This document shows, piece after piece, positions 23,453-31,493 of a DNA stretch of 34,036 nt; the first letter of the stretch is position 1; each line of letters opens with the position of its first letter. The stretch is taken from positions 1-34,036 of the forward strand of contig NZ_PCOZ01000030.1 of NCBI RefSeq assembly GCF_002979555.1, read 5' to 3'. The stretch comes from Pseudomonas sp. MYb60 (GTDB lineage Bacteria > Pseudomonadota > Gammaproteobacteria > Pseudomonadales > Pseudomonadaceae). The position numbers were made by a program, and so were the translations under genes. The notes beneath the pieces are model-generated. The model saw nothing but the letters and a program-made list of their open reading frames with translations, did not search any database and was not told where the DNA came from.

Positions 23453-23761
23453 ATGAAAGCCAAATCCCTCGTTGCTTGCCTGATGGTCGCCGGTAGCTTG
23501 TCCACTGCCAGTTTTGTCGCCCAGGCCGGCGATACGCCGCAGGAAACCGTGCAGCCTTCCAACATCAATACCCGTGACTTGAAAGAGGGCGACCGCGCCC
23601 CGGATATCCTGATGCGCAAGGAGTCGGCCGTCAGTGACTGGAAAAAACGTGGCCTCAAGCAGCCCGAAGCCGACAGCCAGTGGGCCCGGGTGAACGATAA
23701 ATTCGTATTGCTCAAGACCACCAACGGCACCATTCTCGAGATCACGCCCGTGAAGAAATGA
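23453..23761 (+). CDS. RcnB-family periplasmic protein
   Basis: A 102-residue secreted protein. The signal peptide is MKAKSLVACLMVAGSLSTAS followed by FVAQA, with cleavage after QAGD. The mature domain (RDLKEGDRAPDILMRKESAVS, DWKKRGLKQPEADSQWARVND, KFVLLKTTNGTILEI) fits the RcnB/YxeA type: a charged lead, W-x-x-x-G-L-x-x-P, then Q-W-x-x-v-x-d-x-y-v-L. RcnB of E. coli helps control nickel and cobalt in the periplasm; that role here is inference. An excellent AAGGAG ribosome-binding site precedes the ATG. Its divergence from the LemA-like gene across 178 bases suggests separate promoters. Confidence 0.75.
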   Translation: MKAKSLVACLMVAGSLSTASFVAQAGDTPQETVQPSNINTRDLKEGDRAPDILMRKESAVSDWKKRGLKQPEADSQWARVNDKFVLLKTTNGTILEITPVKK

Positions 23762-23839
23762 CCCGCGTTTTTTACCTGTTCTTGCGTTAAGGTAAGCGGC
23801 CATTAAGGCCGCGTTACCCCTACGGAAAAAGAGAGCAGG

Positions 23840-25033
23840 ATGCTTGCCACAATAAGAAACTACCCCCGGACCGTGAACCTACTGCTATCCGCCACGTTGC
23901 TCCTGACGCTGGCCAAGGCAATCACCTTTCCCTACCTCGTCATCTATCTCTCCAGCCACTTTGCCCTGGACATCACCCAGGTGGGCCTGGTGATCGGCAG
24001 TTCGTTGATCGTCAGTTCATTGCTCAGTGTGTACGGCGGTTTTCTCGTCGACCGTATCAGCAGCTACCGGCTGCTGCTCGGCCTGAGCGTACTGTTTGTG
24101 CTGGGTTTCATTGGGACCGTACTCGCCCAGACAATCTGGACGTTCTACGCCTGCCTGATCCTGATCAACCTCGCTTACGCCGTCATCGACATCGCCGTCA
24201 AAGCCGGTTTTGCCAGCCTGTTGCCGGAGGATGGGCGCAGCGAGGTGTTTTCGATCAAATACACCCTCACCAACATCGGCTACGCGGTCGGGCCGGCATT
24301 TGGCGCGTTGGTGGCCAAGTGGGCTATCAGCCTGCCGTTCATATTGTCGGCGTTGTTGGGGGTGGTTTTTTTCCTGCTCTACTGGCGCTGGGGCGACCGC
24401 ACCCTGGCCACTGTGGACGTCACGCAAAAACCGGTGTCATTCCTGGCGGTTGGGCGGGTGTTGTTGAAGGATCATCGCCTGGTGTGCTTCACCCTCGGCG
24501 GGGTGCTGAGTGCCGTGGTGTTCGGCCAGTTCACCGCCTGGCTGTCCCAATACCTGGTGACCACCACGACGGCGGAATATACCTACACCGTGATCAGCGC
24601 CGTGCTGACCACCAACGCCGTGCTGGTGATTGCCCTGCAGTATGTGATCGGGCGGCGGATTTCGCACCGCTACTTGAGCCAATGGCTGGTCGCGGGCCTT
24701 GGCATGTTTATGCTGGGGTTGATTGGCTTTGCCCTGTCCACCAGCGTGCTCTGGTGGGTGCTGGCAATGGCGGTGTTCACGGTGGGCGAGATTATCGTGT
24801 TTCCGGCGGAGTACATGTTCATCGACCGGATCGCCCCGGACCCCTTGCGCGGCATGTATTACGGAGCGCAAAACCTGTCCAACCTGGGAGCAGCCCTGGG
24901 ACCTGTGTTGTGCGGTCTGGTGCTGGCCAGCCTACCGGCCATTGCCATGTTTTTCATGCTCGGGGCGTTTATCGTCGCAGGCGGGGTGTTCTACTTTATA
25001 GGGGCGTCGCTGAAGGCCAGTCATCCAGAGTAA
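23840..25033 (+). CDS. MFS transporter, multidrug-efflux (MdtH/YdeE-like) type
   Basis: A 397-residue, 12-helix permease. The first helix (NLLLSATLLLTLAKAITFPY, LVIYLSSHF) and the loop GGFLVDRISSYRLLLG have the G-x-L-x-D-R-x-x-x-R pattern of DHA1 exporters. Helix 5 has NIGYAVGPAFGALVA (motif C, the antiporter signature), and later FPAEYMFIDRIAPDPLRGMYYGAQNLSNLGAALGPVLCG supports the MdtH/YdeE branch. It likely exports drugs or metabolites by proton antiport. The ATG at 23840 has GAGAGCAGG just upstream. The end overlaps the opposing DUF1652 gene by 38 bases. Confidence 0.88.
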   Translation: MLATIRNYPRTVNLLLSATLLLTLAKAITFPYLVIYLSSHFALDITQVGLVIGSSLIVSSLLSVYGGFLVDRISSYRLLLGLSVLFVLGFIGTVLAQTIWTFYACLILINLAYAVIDIAVKAGFASLLPEDGRSEVFSIKYTLTNIGYAVGPAFGALVAKWAISLPFILSALLGVVFFLLYWRWGDRTLATVDVTQKPVSFLAVGRVLLKDHRLVCFTLGGVLSAVVFGQFTAWLSQYLVTTTTAEYTYTVISAVLTTNAVLVIALQYVIGRRISHRYLSQWLVAGLGMFMLGLIGFALSTSVLWWVLAMAVFTVGEIIVFPAEYMFIDRIAPDPLRGMYYGAQNLSNLGAALGPVLCGLVLASLPAIAMFFMLGAFIVAGGVFYFIGASLKASHPE

Positions 25034-25268
25034 GTTTGCCTACGTTGTTGCTCTGCAACTCGTAACGCAGCTCCTCAACCATTTTTTCCACTTCCTGCGG
25101 GGTCTGCAGCCGATTGGTGCTGATGCCGGTGACCACCAGGTCAACCCGGCCGGTTTGCGCGTCGAAAACCTTGAGGGTCAGCGACGCGTCCCGGCACAGG
25201 GTGAACTCACAGGTGAGAGGCGACAGGCCTTCTTCGATGCAGTTTCGCAATTGGGCAAGGGTAAACAT
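24996..25268 (-). CDS. DUF1652-family protein
   Basis: A 90-residue soluble protein. The block LRNCIEEGLSPLTCEFTLCR, then SLTLKVFDAQTGRVDLVVTG, ISTNRL and VEKMVEELRYEL matches the DUF1652 family common in pseudomonads, whose function is unknown. The start is ATG 25268 behind GAAGGAA; the longer frame to 25421 reaches into the next gene and is rejected. Its 3' end overlaps the converging MFS gene by 38 bases, so their mRNAs can pair. A perfect 10-base hairpin lies just before its ribosome-binding site (25278-25304). Confidence 0.85.
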   Translation of the reverse strand: MFTLAQLRNCIEEGLSPLTCEFTLCRDASLTLKVFDAQTGRVDLVVTGISTNRLQTPQEVEKMVEELRYELQSNNVGKLTLDDWPSATPL

Positions 25269-25277
25269 TCGGGTTCC

Positions 25278-25304
25278 TTCAAGGCATAACGTCGATGCCT
25301 TGAA
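25278..25304 (-). promoter_or_regulatory. Hairpin in the DUF1652 leader touching the ribosome-binding site
   Basis: TTCAAGGCAT (25278-25287) and ATGCCTTGAA (25295-25304) are exact inverse repeats around a 7-base loop. On the minus strand the arm ends in ...TTGAA, which overlaps the AAGGAA ribosome-binding site of the gene at 25268. The stem could therefore limit translation, or may be a regulator dyad at DNA level. Confidence 0.5.
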
Positions 25305-25341
25305 GGGTAGGGCTTGCCCTCGGGCGCCATAAGGCGAATTC

Positions 25342-25367
25342 GCACTAGCGGCACTAGTGCATTTGCA
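25342..25367. promoter_or_regulatory. Cluster of GCACTAG / TAGTGC motifs upstream of DUF1652
   Basis: GCACTAGC (25342-25349), the palindrome GCACTAGTGC (25351-25360) and TTTGCAC (25362-25368) are packed in 27 bases between the PAS-LuxR stop and the DUF1652 gene. Related TAGTGCA arms occur at 26919-26934 ahead of the PAS-LuxR and AraC genes. The shared motif suggests one regulator acts at both sites. They are upstream of DUF1652 in its direction of transcription. Confidence 0.4.
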
Positions 25368-25377
25368 CTTTTTACGG

Positions 25378-26868
25378 CTATTTCCTGACCCGCAACTCAC
25401 CGGCGAACAGCCCGCGTTCACGGGCCCAGACGATGGCCGCGCTGCGACTGTGCACCCCCAGTTTGGAGTACACCGTGGCCACGTGGTTACGCACGGTATT
25501 GGGGGCCAGTTTGAGGCGTGAAGCGATCTCCTTGTCGGCCAGCCCTTCGCAGATCAAGCCAAGTACGTCCCGCTCGCGGGCGGTCAGGTCAGTGAACGCC
25601 ACGTTCGGCAGTTTGGGGCTGTTGACGCTTTTGGCATTGGCGAGTTTTTCAATGAGGGTCTGGCTGAACCACGACGCGTCCTGCATCACTTCCTCGATGG
25701 CCGCCACCAGTTCCAGTTCCGATCGCTTGCGTTCGGTGATGTTCATCAGCACCAGCAAATAACAGGGCACGTCCTGGATGATGACCGTGTCGGCAGACAC
25801 CACGCAGTCGATCACCTCGCTGCCTTTCTTGCGCACCTTGAGGTCCTGGCCATCGAGGTTGCCGGCCTTTTCCAGGATGGCAAACAATTGCGCACCGGCC
25901 TGGGGGCTGTCGATGAAGTCGATGTCTTCGATGGACTTGCCGATCAGTTCCTCACTGGTATAGCCGGTAATGCTCATGAATGCTTCGTTGACGTCTACCA
26001 CCTGGCGGTTGTCGGCACTGCACACCAGCGTGGGCACCGGCGTCAGTCGAAACGACTTGGCGAAGCGTTCTTCACTCTGGCGCAGGGCGATTTCCGCCTT
26101 GCGTCGCGGTTCCAGGTCCATGAAGGAAAACAGCATGCAGTCTTCCTCGTTCATGTCCAGCGGCTGGCCGGCGACGATCACCAGTTTGCTGCCGCCGGCG
26201 GGCAATCTCAGCTCGGCCTGCATCTGCGGGATGGTCGCGCCTTCGCCCAGGCGCTGGATGGCCAGGTCCTTGCGCTCGGCTTGTTCCAGCACGTCCAGTT
26301 CATACACGGATTTACCCACGACCTGGTCGCGGTTGTACCCCGTCATTTCCAGGAAACCCTGGTTGACCTTGATGTAGCGCAGATCACTGAGGCGGCAGAT
26401 GACCGCCGGCGCCGGGTTGGCGTTGAAGGTCTTCTCGAAGCGCTGTTCGGCGCTGGCCCATTCAGTCGCGTCGCTGAGGATCAGTACCAGCAACTCTGGC
26501 TCGCCGTGGGAGTCGCTGATCACCAGGCTGCGCAGGCGGTGCACCCAGGTCCTGTCAGCATCGGCCGTGGGGGTGACTTCCACCACCACGTCGCTGAACT
26601 CATCGCCTGCCGCCGCGCGGGCCAGGGGGTAGCTTTCTGGCTGCACCGAGTGATTATTGCGGTAGCGCAGGGCGAAGCGCTCGGCGTATTGCTGCCCATT
26701 GGCGCCCAGCCCCATCACGTCCCCCACCCCATGCATGGTCAGCGCGGCTTCGTTGGCCCATAGAATAGTCTGGTCGACCTCGGCCAGGATCACCCCGTCA
26801 GACAACCCTGAGATGATCTGCTGCAACTGGCGACGGTTGGTTTCTTTGGCAAGCACAGCCTGGGTCAT
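25378..26868 (-). CDS. Triple-PAS, LuxR-type (GerE) transcriptional regulator
   Basis: A 496-residue regulator with three PAS domains followed by a LuxR helix-turn-helix. PAS1 is about 15-130 (IISGLSDGVILAEVDQTILW), PAS2 about 140-255 (FNANPAPAVICRLSDLRYIK, MTGYNRDQVVGKSVYELD) and PAS3 about 270-385 (VPTLVCSADNRQVVDVNEAF, ITGYTSEELIGKSIEDIDFI, then a PAC-like segment). The DNA-binding end is about 428-488 (LTARERDVLGLICEGLADKE, NTVRNHVATVYSKLG). No receiver or kinase domain is present, so PAS domains probably sense the signal directly, such as a ligand, light or redox. The start is ATG 26868 behind AGGAG. It is divergent from an AraC regulator. Confidence 0.93.
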   Translation of the reverse strand: MTQAVLAKETNRRQLQQIISGLSDGVILAEVDQTILWANEAALTMHGVGDVMGLGANGQQYAERFALRYRNNHSVQPESYPLARAAAGDEFSDVVVEVTPTADADRTWVHRLRSLVISDSHGEPELLVLILSDATEWASAEQRFEKTFNANPAPAVICRLSDLRYIKVNQGFLEMTGYNRDQVVGKSVYELDVLEQAERKDLAIQRLGEGATIPQMQAELRLPAGGSKLVIVAGQPLDMNEEDCMLFSFMDLEPRRKAEIALRQSEERFAKSFRLTPVPTLVCSADNRQVVDVNEAFMSITGYTSEELIGKSIEDIDFIDSPQAGAQLFAILEKAGNLDGQDLKVRKKGSEVIDCVVSADTVIIQDVPCYLLVLMNITERKRSELELVAAIEEVMQDASWFSQTLIEKLANAKSVNSPKLPNVAFTDLTARERDVLGLICEGLADKEIASRLKLAPNTVRNHVATVYSKLGVHSRSAAIVWARERGLFAGELRVRK

Positions 26869-26997
26869 AAGTTCTCCTGGGGTCGGGCGCATGGGAGTAC
26901 GACACCTGGGGCTCAGGATAGTGCAGATGCACTACCGCAGCACTGGCACCAAACATGCTAGTGTCGTTATTCCAACACCCACCGGCAGTGCCTGGCG
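26869..26997. promoter_or_regulatory. Divergent promoter of the PAS-LuxR and AraC genes with a TAGTGCA palindrome
   Basis: The 129-base spacer contains the perfect palindrome TAGTGCA-GA-TGCACTA at 26919-26934 and a related GCTAGTGT at 26957-26964. It sits between the two regulator starts. The same motif recurs at 25342-25367, downstream of the PAS-LuxR gene. It is a likely shared operator, but which regulator binds is unknown. Confidence 0.5.
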
Positions 26998-27801
26998 ATG
27001 CGCGATATCTACAGCGTCTTCAACTCCAATGGCGCTTATGAAACCGGGGCCCATGCCCATGACGAGTTCATGCTGATGGTGCCTGAGCACGGCTTGTTGC
27101 GTTTCAAGGACGAAGACAGCGGGCGCACCACCTCGGTGATCGAACGCCAGTTCGTGCTGGTGCCGCCCCAGTGCAGTCATTCTTCATCTTCACTGACCCC
27201 CAGCCAGGGGCACCTGGCGTTCTACGTCGACCCCGACTACATGCGCTATGCCCTGCGTGACCTGTCCGGCGACGCCAACCGCTTGCTGCGTGTGCCCACC
27301 CTGGGCATCTGGCAAACCTCGGCGCCGCTGCACCATTTGCTGCTGGCGAAAAAGGCCTTCAGCCAACCCGACCCCTATGTCGACCGCCGTCGCCAATTGG
27401 CCCAGGCGGATCACTTGCTGCTGCTTGAGTGCCTGGCAGTTTCCCTCAGCCAGCCAAGCCTGCAGCGCTCCTCCACCGAGCGCCACGGCGCCATGCTGGT
27501 GCGCGATGTGCAGGCCTATGTGGAAGGCAACCTTGAACACGCGCCGGGGTTGGATGAGATTGCGGCGGTGTTCCACATGTCGCGTCGGCACTTGACCCGG
27601 CTTTTTGCGCTGCACACGGGTGAGACGGTGCTGGCCTACGTGCAACGGCTGCGTCTGGAGCGGGCGCAAACGCTGCTTCGGCACACGCGCATGTCGGTGC
27701 TGGAGATTGCCAACAACGTCGGCTATGAATCGCCCTCGCACCTGGCCCATGTGTTTCGGCGGGTGCTGGGTGTATCGCCGGATGAGTGGCGGCGTGGCTG
27801 A
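26998..27801 (+). CDS. AraC-family transcriptional regulator
   Basis: A 267-residue regulator. The N-terminal part resembles a cupin ligand-binding domain (GAHAHDEFMLMVPEHGLLRF, FVLVPPQCSHSS), and the C-terminal AraC/XylS DNA-binding domain spans about 170-265: LDEIAAVFHMSRRHLTRLFA, then MSVLEIANNVGYESPSHLAH and FRRVLGVSPDEWRR. ATG 26998 is the first start after an in-frame stop and has no clear ribosome-binding site. It lies 163 bases upstream of the ABC-PhzF-RidA operon in the same direction and is the best candidate to regulate it. Confidence 0.88.
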   Translation: MRDIYSVFNSNGAYETGAHAHDEFMLMVPEHGLLRFKDEDSGRTTSVIERQFVLVPPQCSHSSSSLTPSQGHLAFYVDPDYMRYALRDLSGDANRLLRVPTLGIWQTSAPLHHLLLAKKAFSQPDPYVDRRRQLAQADHLLLLECLAVSLSQPSLQRSSTERHGAMLVRDVQAYVEGNLEHAPGLDEIAAVFHMSRRHLTRLFALHTGETVLAYVQRLRLERAQTLLRHTRMSVLEIANNVGYESPSHLAHVFRRVLGVSPDEWRRG

Positions 27802-27937
27802 TACACCACCACCTCTGATTCGGTTTCTTCAGTCGCACTCCCCATTATTCATGTCCCAATCCCGCGCATGATCCGGCCCGATCCCGTGCGCCACAAAACG
27901 GTCATCCGTTCATCCTCTGTTCACCAACAACAGACAA

Positions 27938-27953
27938 GTCCGGCGTACCGGAC
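27938..27953. promoter_or_regulatory. Small palindrome in the ABC operon leader
   Basis: GTCCGG-CGTA-CCGGAC lies right before the GAGGAGG ribosome-binding site (27953 on) of the ABC ATPase gene. It may form a 6-base-pair leader hairpin or be a small protein site. Nothing else in the 163-base spacer after the AraC gene looks like a terminator. Confidence 0.3.
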
Positions 27954-27964
27954 GAGGAGGGGCG

Positions 27965-28783
27965 GTGAGCGCAAAACCCTTTATCCGTTTTTCAGGCGTG
28001 CAAAAAAGCTTCAACGTCGAGGGCCGCCAGTTTGTGGCCGTGCGCAATGTGTCGCTGGAGGTCCAGCGCGGCGAAATCATCACCCTGGTCGGCCCTTCGG
28101 GCTGCGGCAAGTCCACGTTGCTCAACATGACCGCCGGGCTGTTCGGCCCCACCGAGGGCGTGGTGCACTACGACGGTGCCGAGGTCAAAGGCGTGAACAC
28201 CCGAGTCGGCTACATGACCCAGGCCGATCACTTGCTGCCGTGGCGCACGGTGGCGGGCAACATCGCGGTGCCGTTGCAGATTCGCCGCGTGCCCAAGGTC
28301 GAGATCGAGGCGCGGGTTGAGGAACTGATGGCGCTGGTGGGCCTTACTGGTTTTGGCGAAAGCTACCCCAACCAGCTTTCCGGCGGCATGCGCAAACGTG
28401 CGGCCATGGCGCGTCTAATGGCCAGCGATCCGGAAACCCTGCTGATGGACGAACCCTTCGGCGCCCTTGATGCACAAATGCGCCTGACCCTGCAGACCGA
28501 ACTGCTGCGCCTGTGCCGCAAGCTCAACAAGACCGTGATGTTCGTCACCCATGACGTCGACGAAGCCATCGCCTTGGCCGACCGCTGCGTGGTGTTCGCC
28601 GGCCGCCCCGGCACTATCGACCACGTGCTCGACATCCCCCTGGCCGGTGAGCGCAACCTGGTGCTCCTGCGCTCTGACCCACGCTACGTGGAGCTCTGCG
28701 CCGAACTGTGGAAACGCCTGGCGCCGGACGTTGCCGGCGCCGCTGACCCTTCTTCATTGGCTCACTCGCTGGAGGTCGTATGA
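27965..28783 (+). CDS. ABC importer ATPase, SsuB/TauB/NrtD-like
   Basis: A 272-residue ATP-binding subunit on the cytosolic side of the importer. Walker A is GPSGCGKST at 43-51, the Q-loop is YMTQADHLLPW near 83-92, the signature is LSGGM at 138-142 and Walker B is LLMDEPFGALD at 159-169. The H-loop lies in MFVTHDVDEAIALADR, and GRPGTI near 223 is usual in the nitrate/sulfonate/taurine group. The start is a GTG at 27965 behind the strong GAGGAGG site. Its TGA overlaps the permease ATG (ATGA). It is the first gene of a five-gene operon. Confidence 0.93.
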   Translation: MSAKPFIRFSGVQKSFNVEGRQFVAVRNVSLEVQRGEIITLVGPSGCGKSTLLNMTAGLFGPTEGVVHYDGAEVKGVNTRVGYMTQADHLLPWRTVAGNIAVPLQIRRVPKVEIEARVEELMALVGLTGFGESYPNQLSGGMRKRAAMARLMASDPETLLMDEPFGALDAQMRLTLQTELLRLCRKLNKTVMFVTHDVDEAIALADRCVVFAGRPGTIDHVLDIPLAGERNLVLLRSDPRYVELCAELWKRLAPDVAGAADPSSLAHSLEVV

Positions 28784-29544
28784 TCCAGGTTTATCGCTTG
28801 CTGTTCCTGGTATTCCTGATGCTGCTGTGGGAGGGCGTCTCGCGTTGGTTTGGCGTGGAATTCTTCATCAGTCGCCCCTCGGCCGTGGCCCAGAGCCTGT
28901 GGAAAATCCTGCTCAACGGCGTGTTTTTCTACCATGCCGGCATCACCACCCTGGAAGCAGTGTTGGGCTTTTTCTTCGGCTCCCTCGCGGGCTTCATCGC
29001 AGGCCTTGTGCTGGGCCGTGCCAAGTTGCTGGCTGACATCCTCGACCCGTTTTTGACCGCGTTCTACAGCCTGCCAAAAGTCGCGCTGGCGCCGTTGTTC
29101 ATCCTCTGGTTCGGCATCGGCTTGCCGATGAAAGTCATCCTCACCGCCGCGGTGGTGTTCTTCCTGGTGTTTCTCAACACCTACAGCGGCGTGCGCAATG
29201 TGTCTCGTGAACAACTGACGATCCTGCGCCTGATGGGCGCCAAGGAGCGCGACCTGCTGACCATGGTGGTGATCCCATCGGCATTCACCTGGGTGTTCAC
29301 CGGCCTGCGCTTGTCGGTGCCCTATGCGCTGATCGGCGCGCTGGTGGGCGAGATCATCGCCGCCAACCGTGGCTTGGGCTACTTGCTGTCGGATGCGGCC
29401 TCGCAATTCGACACCGCCGGCGTGTTTGCCGCGCTGGTGGGGATCATTGCCCTGGCGCTGATCCTGAACACGGCGGTGAAGCTGGCTGAAAGCAAGCTGA
29501 TGCCGTGGAAAGCCAATGAGGCGGAACGCGAAGTCGCGGTTTAA
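28780..29544 (+). CDS. ABC importer permease, SsuC/TauC-like
   Basis: A 254-residue membrane subunit with about six helices. The first is LLFLVFLMLLWEGV; later segments include ITTLEAVLGFFFGSLAGFIAGLVLG, FYSLPKVALAPLFILWFGIGL (the EAA-loop region that meets the ATPase) and VFTGLRLSVPYALIGALVGEIIAANRGLGYL. It forms the channel for the substrate delivered by the binding protein. It overlaps the ATPase stop by 4 bases, and a GGAGG site lies 5 bases upstream of the ATG, so the two are translationally coupled. Confidence 0.92.
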   Translation: MIQVYRLLFLVFLMLLWEGVSRWFGVEFFISRPSAVAQSLWKILLNGVFFYHAGITTLEAVLGFFFGSLAGFIAGLVLGRAKLLADILDPFLTAFYSLPKVALAPLFILWFGIGLPMKVILTAAVVFFLVFLNTYSGVRNVSREQLTILRLMGAKERDLLTMVVIPSAFTWVFTGLRLSVPYALIGALVGEIIAANRGLGYLLSDAASQFDTAGVFAALVGIIALALILNTAVKLAESKLMPWKANEAEREVAV

Positions 29545-29571
29545 CCCCCCTTTAGTTGTGGAGCTTTGATC

Positions 29572-30612
29572 ATGCTTAAGCGTCTAGTGATTGCGGGTCT
29601 GTTGTGCACCTCGTTCCTGTCGGCGGCCCAGGCCCAGGACCTCACCAAAGTCACCCTCGCGTTCCCCAGCGAAGGCTTCCTGTATGTGCCGATCTACGTC
29701 GCGCAGAAGCAGGGCTACTTCGCCGCAGAAGGCCTGAATGTGGAAGTGATCGTGTTTCAAAAAGGCGGCTCGGCGGCGTTGACTGCGGTGCTTGGCCGCG
29801 ATGCCGATGCCTACGTCGGCTTGCCTGCGGTCGCGGTGCGGGCGCGGTCCAAGGGCCAGAACGTGCAGGCGTTTGCCGCGGTGCAGACCCAGTTCGGCAG
29901 CACGGTGGTGATCGACGGCGAGTCGGCGCGCAAGGCGGGAGTGTCGGCCGCGTCGCCCATTTCGGCGCGTGCCGAGGCCCTGAAGGGCTTGAAGATCGGC
30001 GTGACCGGCCCCGGCAGCACCACCGACATGTTGGTGCGTTACCTGGCCAAGGATGCCGGCCTGAACCCGGACAAGGACTTCACCATCATGCCCATCGGCG
30101 GCGCGCCGAACATGCTGGCAGCGTTTTCCCAGGGCAGCATCAACGGTTTCTCGCTGTCGCCGCCCACCGTCACCACGGCGGCGCAGCAAGGCGGCTTTGT
30201 GCTGATGGACCTGGCCAAGGGCGAATACAAACCCTTGGACGGCTTCCTGTTCACCGCAATGATTGCGCGGGAAGACTGGTTGAACAGCAACAAGCCCACC
30301 GCCGAAAAACTGGTGCGCGCCATCTGGAAAGCCGAACACCTGATCGCCAGTGAGCCGGACAAGGCTCGCGAGTCGGTGCGCCCGTACTTTGCTCACACCG
30401 ATGCGGCCATATTCGATGCTGCTTGGAGCGCTTCATTGCCGTCCTACCCAGCCACGCCGCGAATCGAAAAAGACGGCGTCGAGAAAAACATCGGTTTCAT
30501 GAACGCCGTCGAGAACGAGCCCGTGACACTCGACCCGCAACAGGTCTACACCAATGCCATCGTCGACGCGGTGGCGCCGACTGTTTCCACCCTCAAGGGA
30601 GAGGCGAAATGA
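29572..30612 (+). CDS. ABC importer substrate-binding protein, NMT1/SsuA-like
   Basis: A 346-residue periplasmic protein. The signal peptide is MLKRLVIAGLLCTSFLSAAQ, cleaved near AQA-QD. The mature protein opens with LTKVTLAFPSEGFLYVPIYVAQKQGYFAAEGLNVEV, followed by GGSAALTAVLGRDADAYVG and LKGLKIGVTGPGSTTDMLVRYLAKDAGL, as in the nitrate/sulfonate/taurine and thiamine-precursor binding families. The ligand is not predictable. The ATG at 29572 has GGAG 8 bases upstream and is 27 bases after the permease. Its TGA overlaps the ATG of the PhzF gene by 4 bases. Confidence 0.92.
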   Translation: MLKRLVIAGLLCTSFLSAAQAQDLTKVTLAFPSEGFLYVPIYVAQKQGYFAAEGLNVEVIVFQKGGSAALTAVLGRDADAYVGLPAVAVRARSKGQNVQAFAAVQTQFGSTVVIDGESARKAGVSAASPISARAEALKGLKIGVTGPGSTTDMLVRYLAKDAGLNPDKDFTIMPIGGAPNMLAAFSQGSINGFSLSPPTVTTAAQQGGFVLMDLAKGEYKPLDGFLFTAMIAREDWLNSNKPTAEKLVRAIWKAEHLIASEPDKARESVRPYFAHTDAAIFDAAWSASLPSYPATPRIEKDGVEKNIGFMNAVENEPVTLDPQQVYTNAIVDAVAPTVSTLKGEAK

Positions 30613-31493
30613 TCCCCGAGGTTCATCTGGTGAATGTATTTCCCGCCACCACGCGTGGCGGCAACCCCGCGCCCACGGTGGCGCTGGCCGACGGCATGAG
30701 TGACGCCGACATGCAGCAAGTCGCCCGCGATTACGGGCATGAATGCGGTTTCGTGTTCGCCGCGCCGCCCGGCAGCGATTTCGATTTTGCGCTGCGTTTC
30801 TGGGTGCCCAACCATGAGATGGAAATGTGCGGCCATGCCACCGTCGGCGCCCTATGGCTGCTGGATCAATTGGGTATGCTGCACAAGGATCGCCTAGCGC
30901 TGTGGACGTTGAGCGGGCGGGTTGATGCACGGATTACCCATGCCGGCACGCCGCAGATTCAAGTCGAAATCAGCCAACCCAAGGGGCAGGTAGAAACCTT
31001 GAGCGACCCTCGGGTGGAGGCCGAAATTCTGTCGGTGTTGGGCATTACCTCCAACGAACTGGCACCGCTGCCGATCCAGAACGCCAGCACCAGCCGGGTC
31101 AAGACCCTGGTCGCGCTGAAAAGCGTGTCAGTGCTGGACAGCCTCAAGCCGGACTTTCGGCGCATGGAGCAACTGTGCGAGCGCATTGGTTCCACGGGCT
31201 TGTATCCCTACGCGGCGTCGGACCTTGAAGGTCGCCAATTCGATGCGCGGCAGTTCCCCAAATCTTCGGGCTACCCCGAAGACGCTGCCACCGGCATCGC
31301 CGCTGCGGCGTTGTCCTTTGGCCTGCTGGAAAATGGCCTGGTGACTGCTGATGATCGTCCTGTGTACATCCGCCAGGGCCGCGCAATGGGCCGGCCTTCG
31401 CAAATATCGTTGCGCTTTCGTCACGATGCGGCAGGGCACGTGCAGGGTTGCTGGTTGGGTGGGCAAGTGGCGTTTGTCGAGGAGCCCGCATGA
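30609..31493 (+). CDS. PhzF-family isomerase/epimerase-like enzyme
   Basis: A 294-residue PhzF/DapF-fold enzyme. The active-site set resembles PhzF: Glu45 in DYGHECGFVF, His76 in MEMCGHATVG and Asp225 in YPEDAATGIAAAAL. These enzymes move a double bond or epimerise small amino or hydroxy acids. The length and both half-domains look complete. It overlaps the upstream binding-protein stop (ATGA) and the downstream RidA start (ATGA), so it is in a coupled operon. The substrate is presumably the one imported by the ABC system. It is not close in sequence to the remnant at 3945. Confidence 0.88.
   Translation: MIPEVHLVNVFPATTRGGNPAPTVALADGMSDADMQQVARDYGHECGFVFAAPPGSDFDFALRFWVPNHEMEMCGHATVGALWLLDQLGMLHKDRLALWTLSGRVDARITHAGTPQIQVEISQPKGQVETLSDPRVEAEILSVLGITSNELAPLPIQNASTSRVKTLVALKSVSVLDSLKPDFRRMEQLCERIGSTGLYPYAASDLEGRQFDARQFPKSSGYPEDAATGIAAAALSFGLLENGLVTADDRPVYIRQGRAMGRPSQISLRFRHDAAGHVQGCWLGGQVAFVEEPA

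Noticed and set aside
23791..23818. Imperfect inverted repeat GGTAAGCGGCC / GGCCGCGTTACC between the RcnB-like and MFS genes
   Set aside because: Bulges in the stem and no U run after it; could be a weak terminator, but the evidence is too thin to list.
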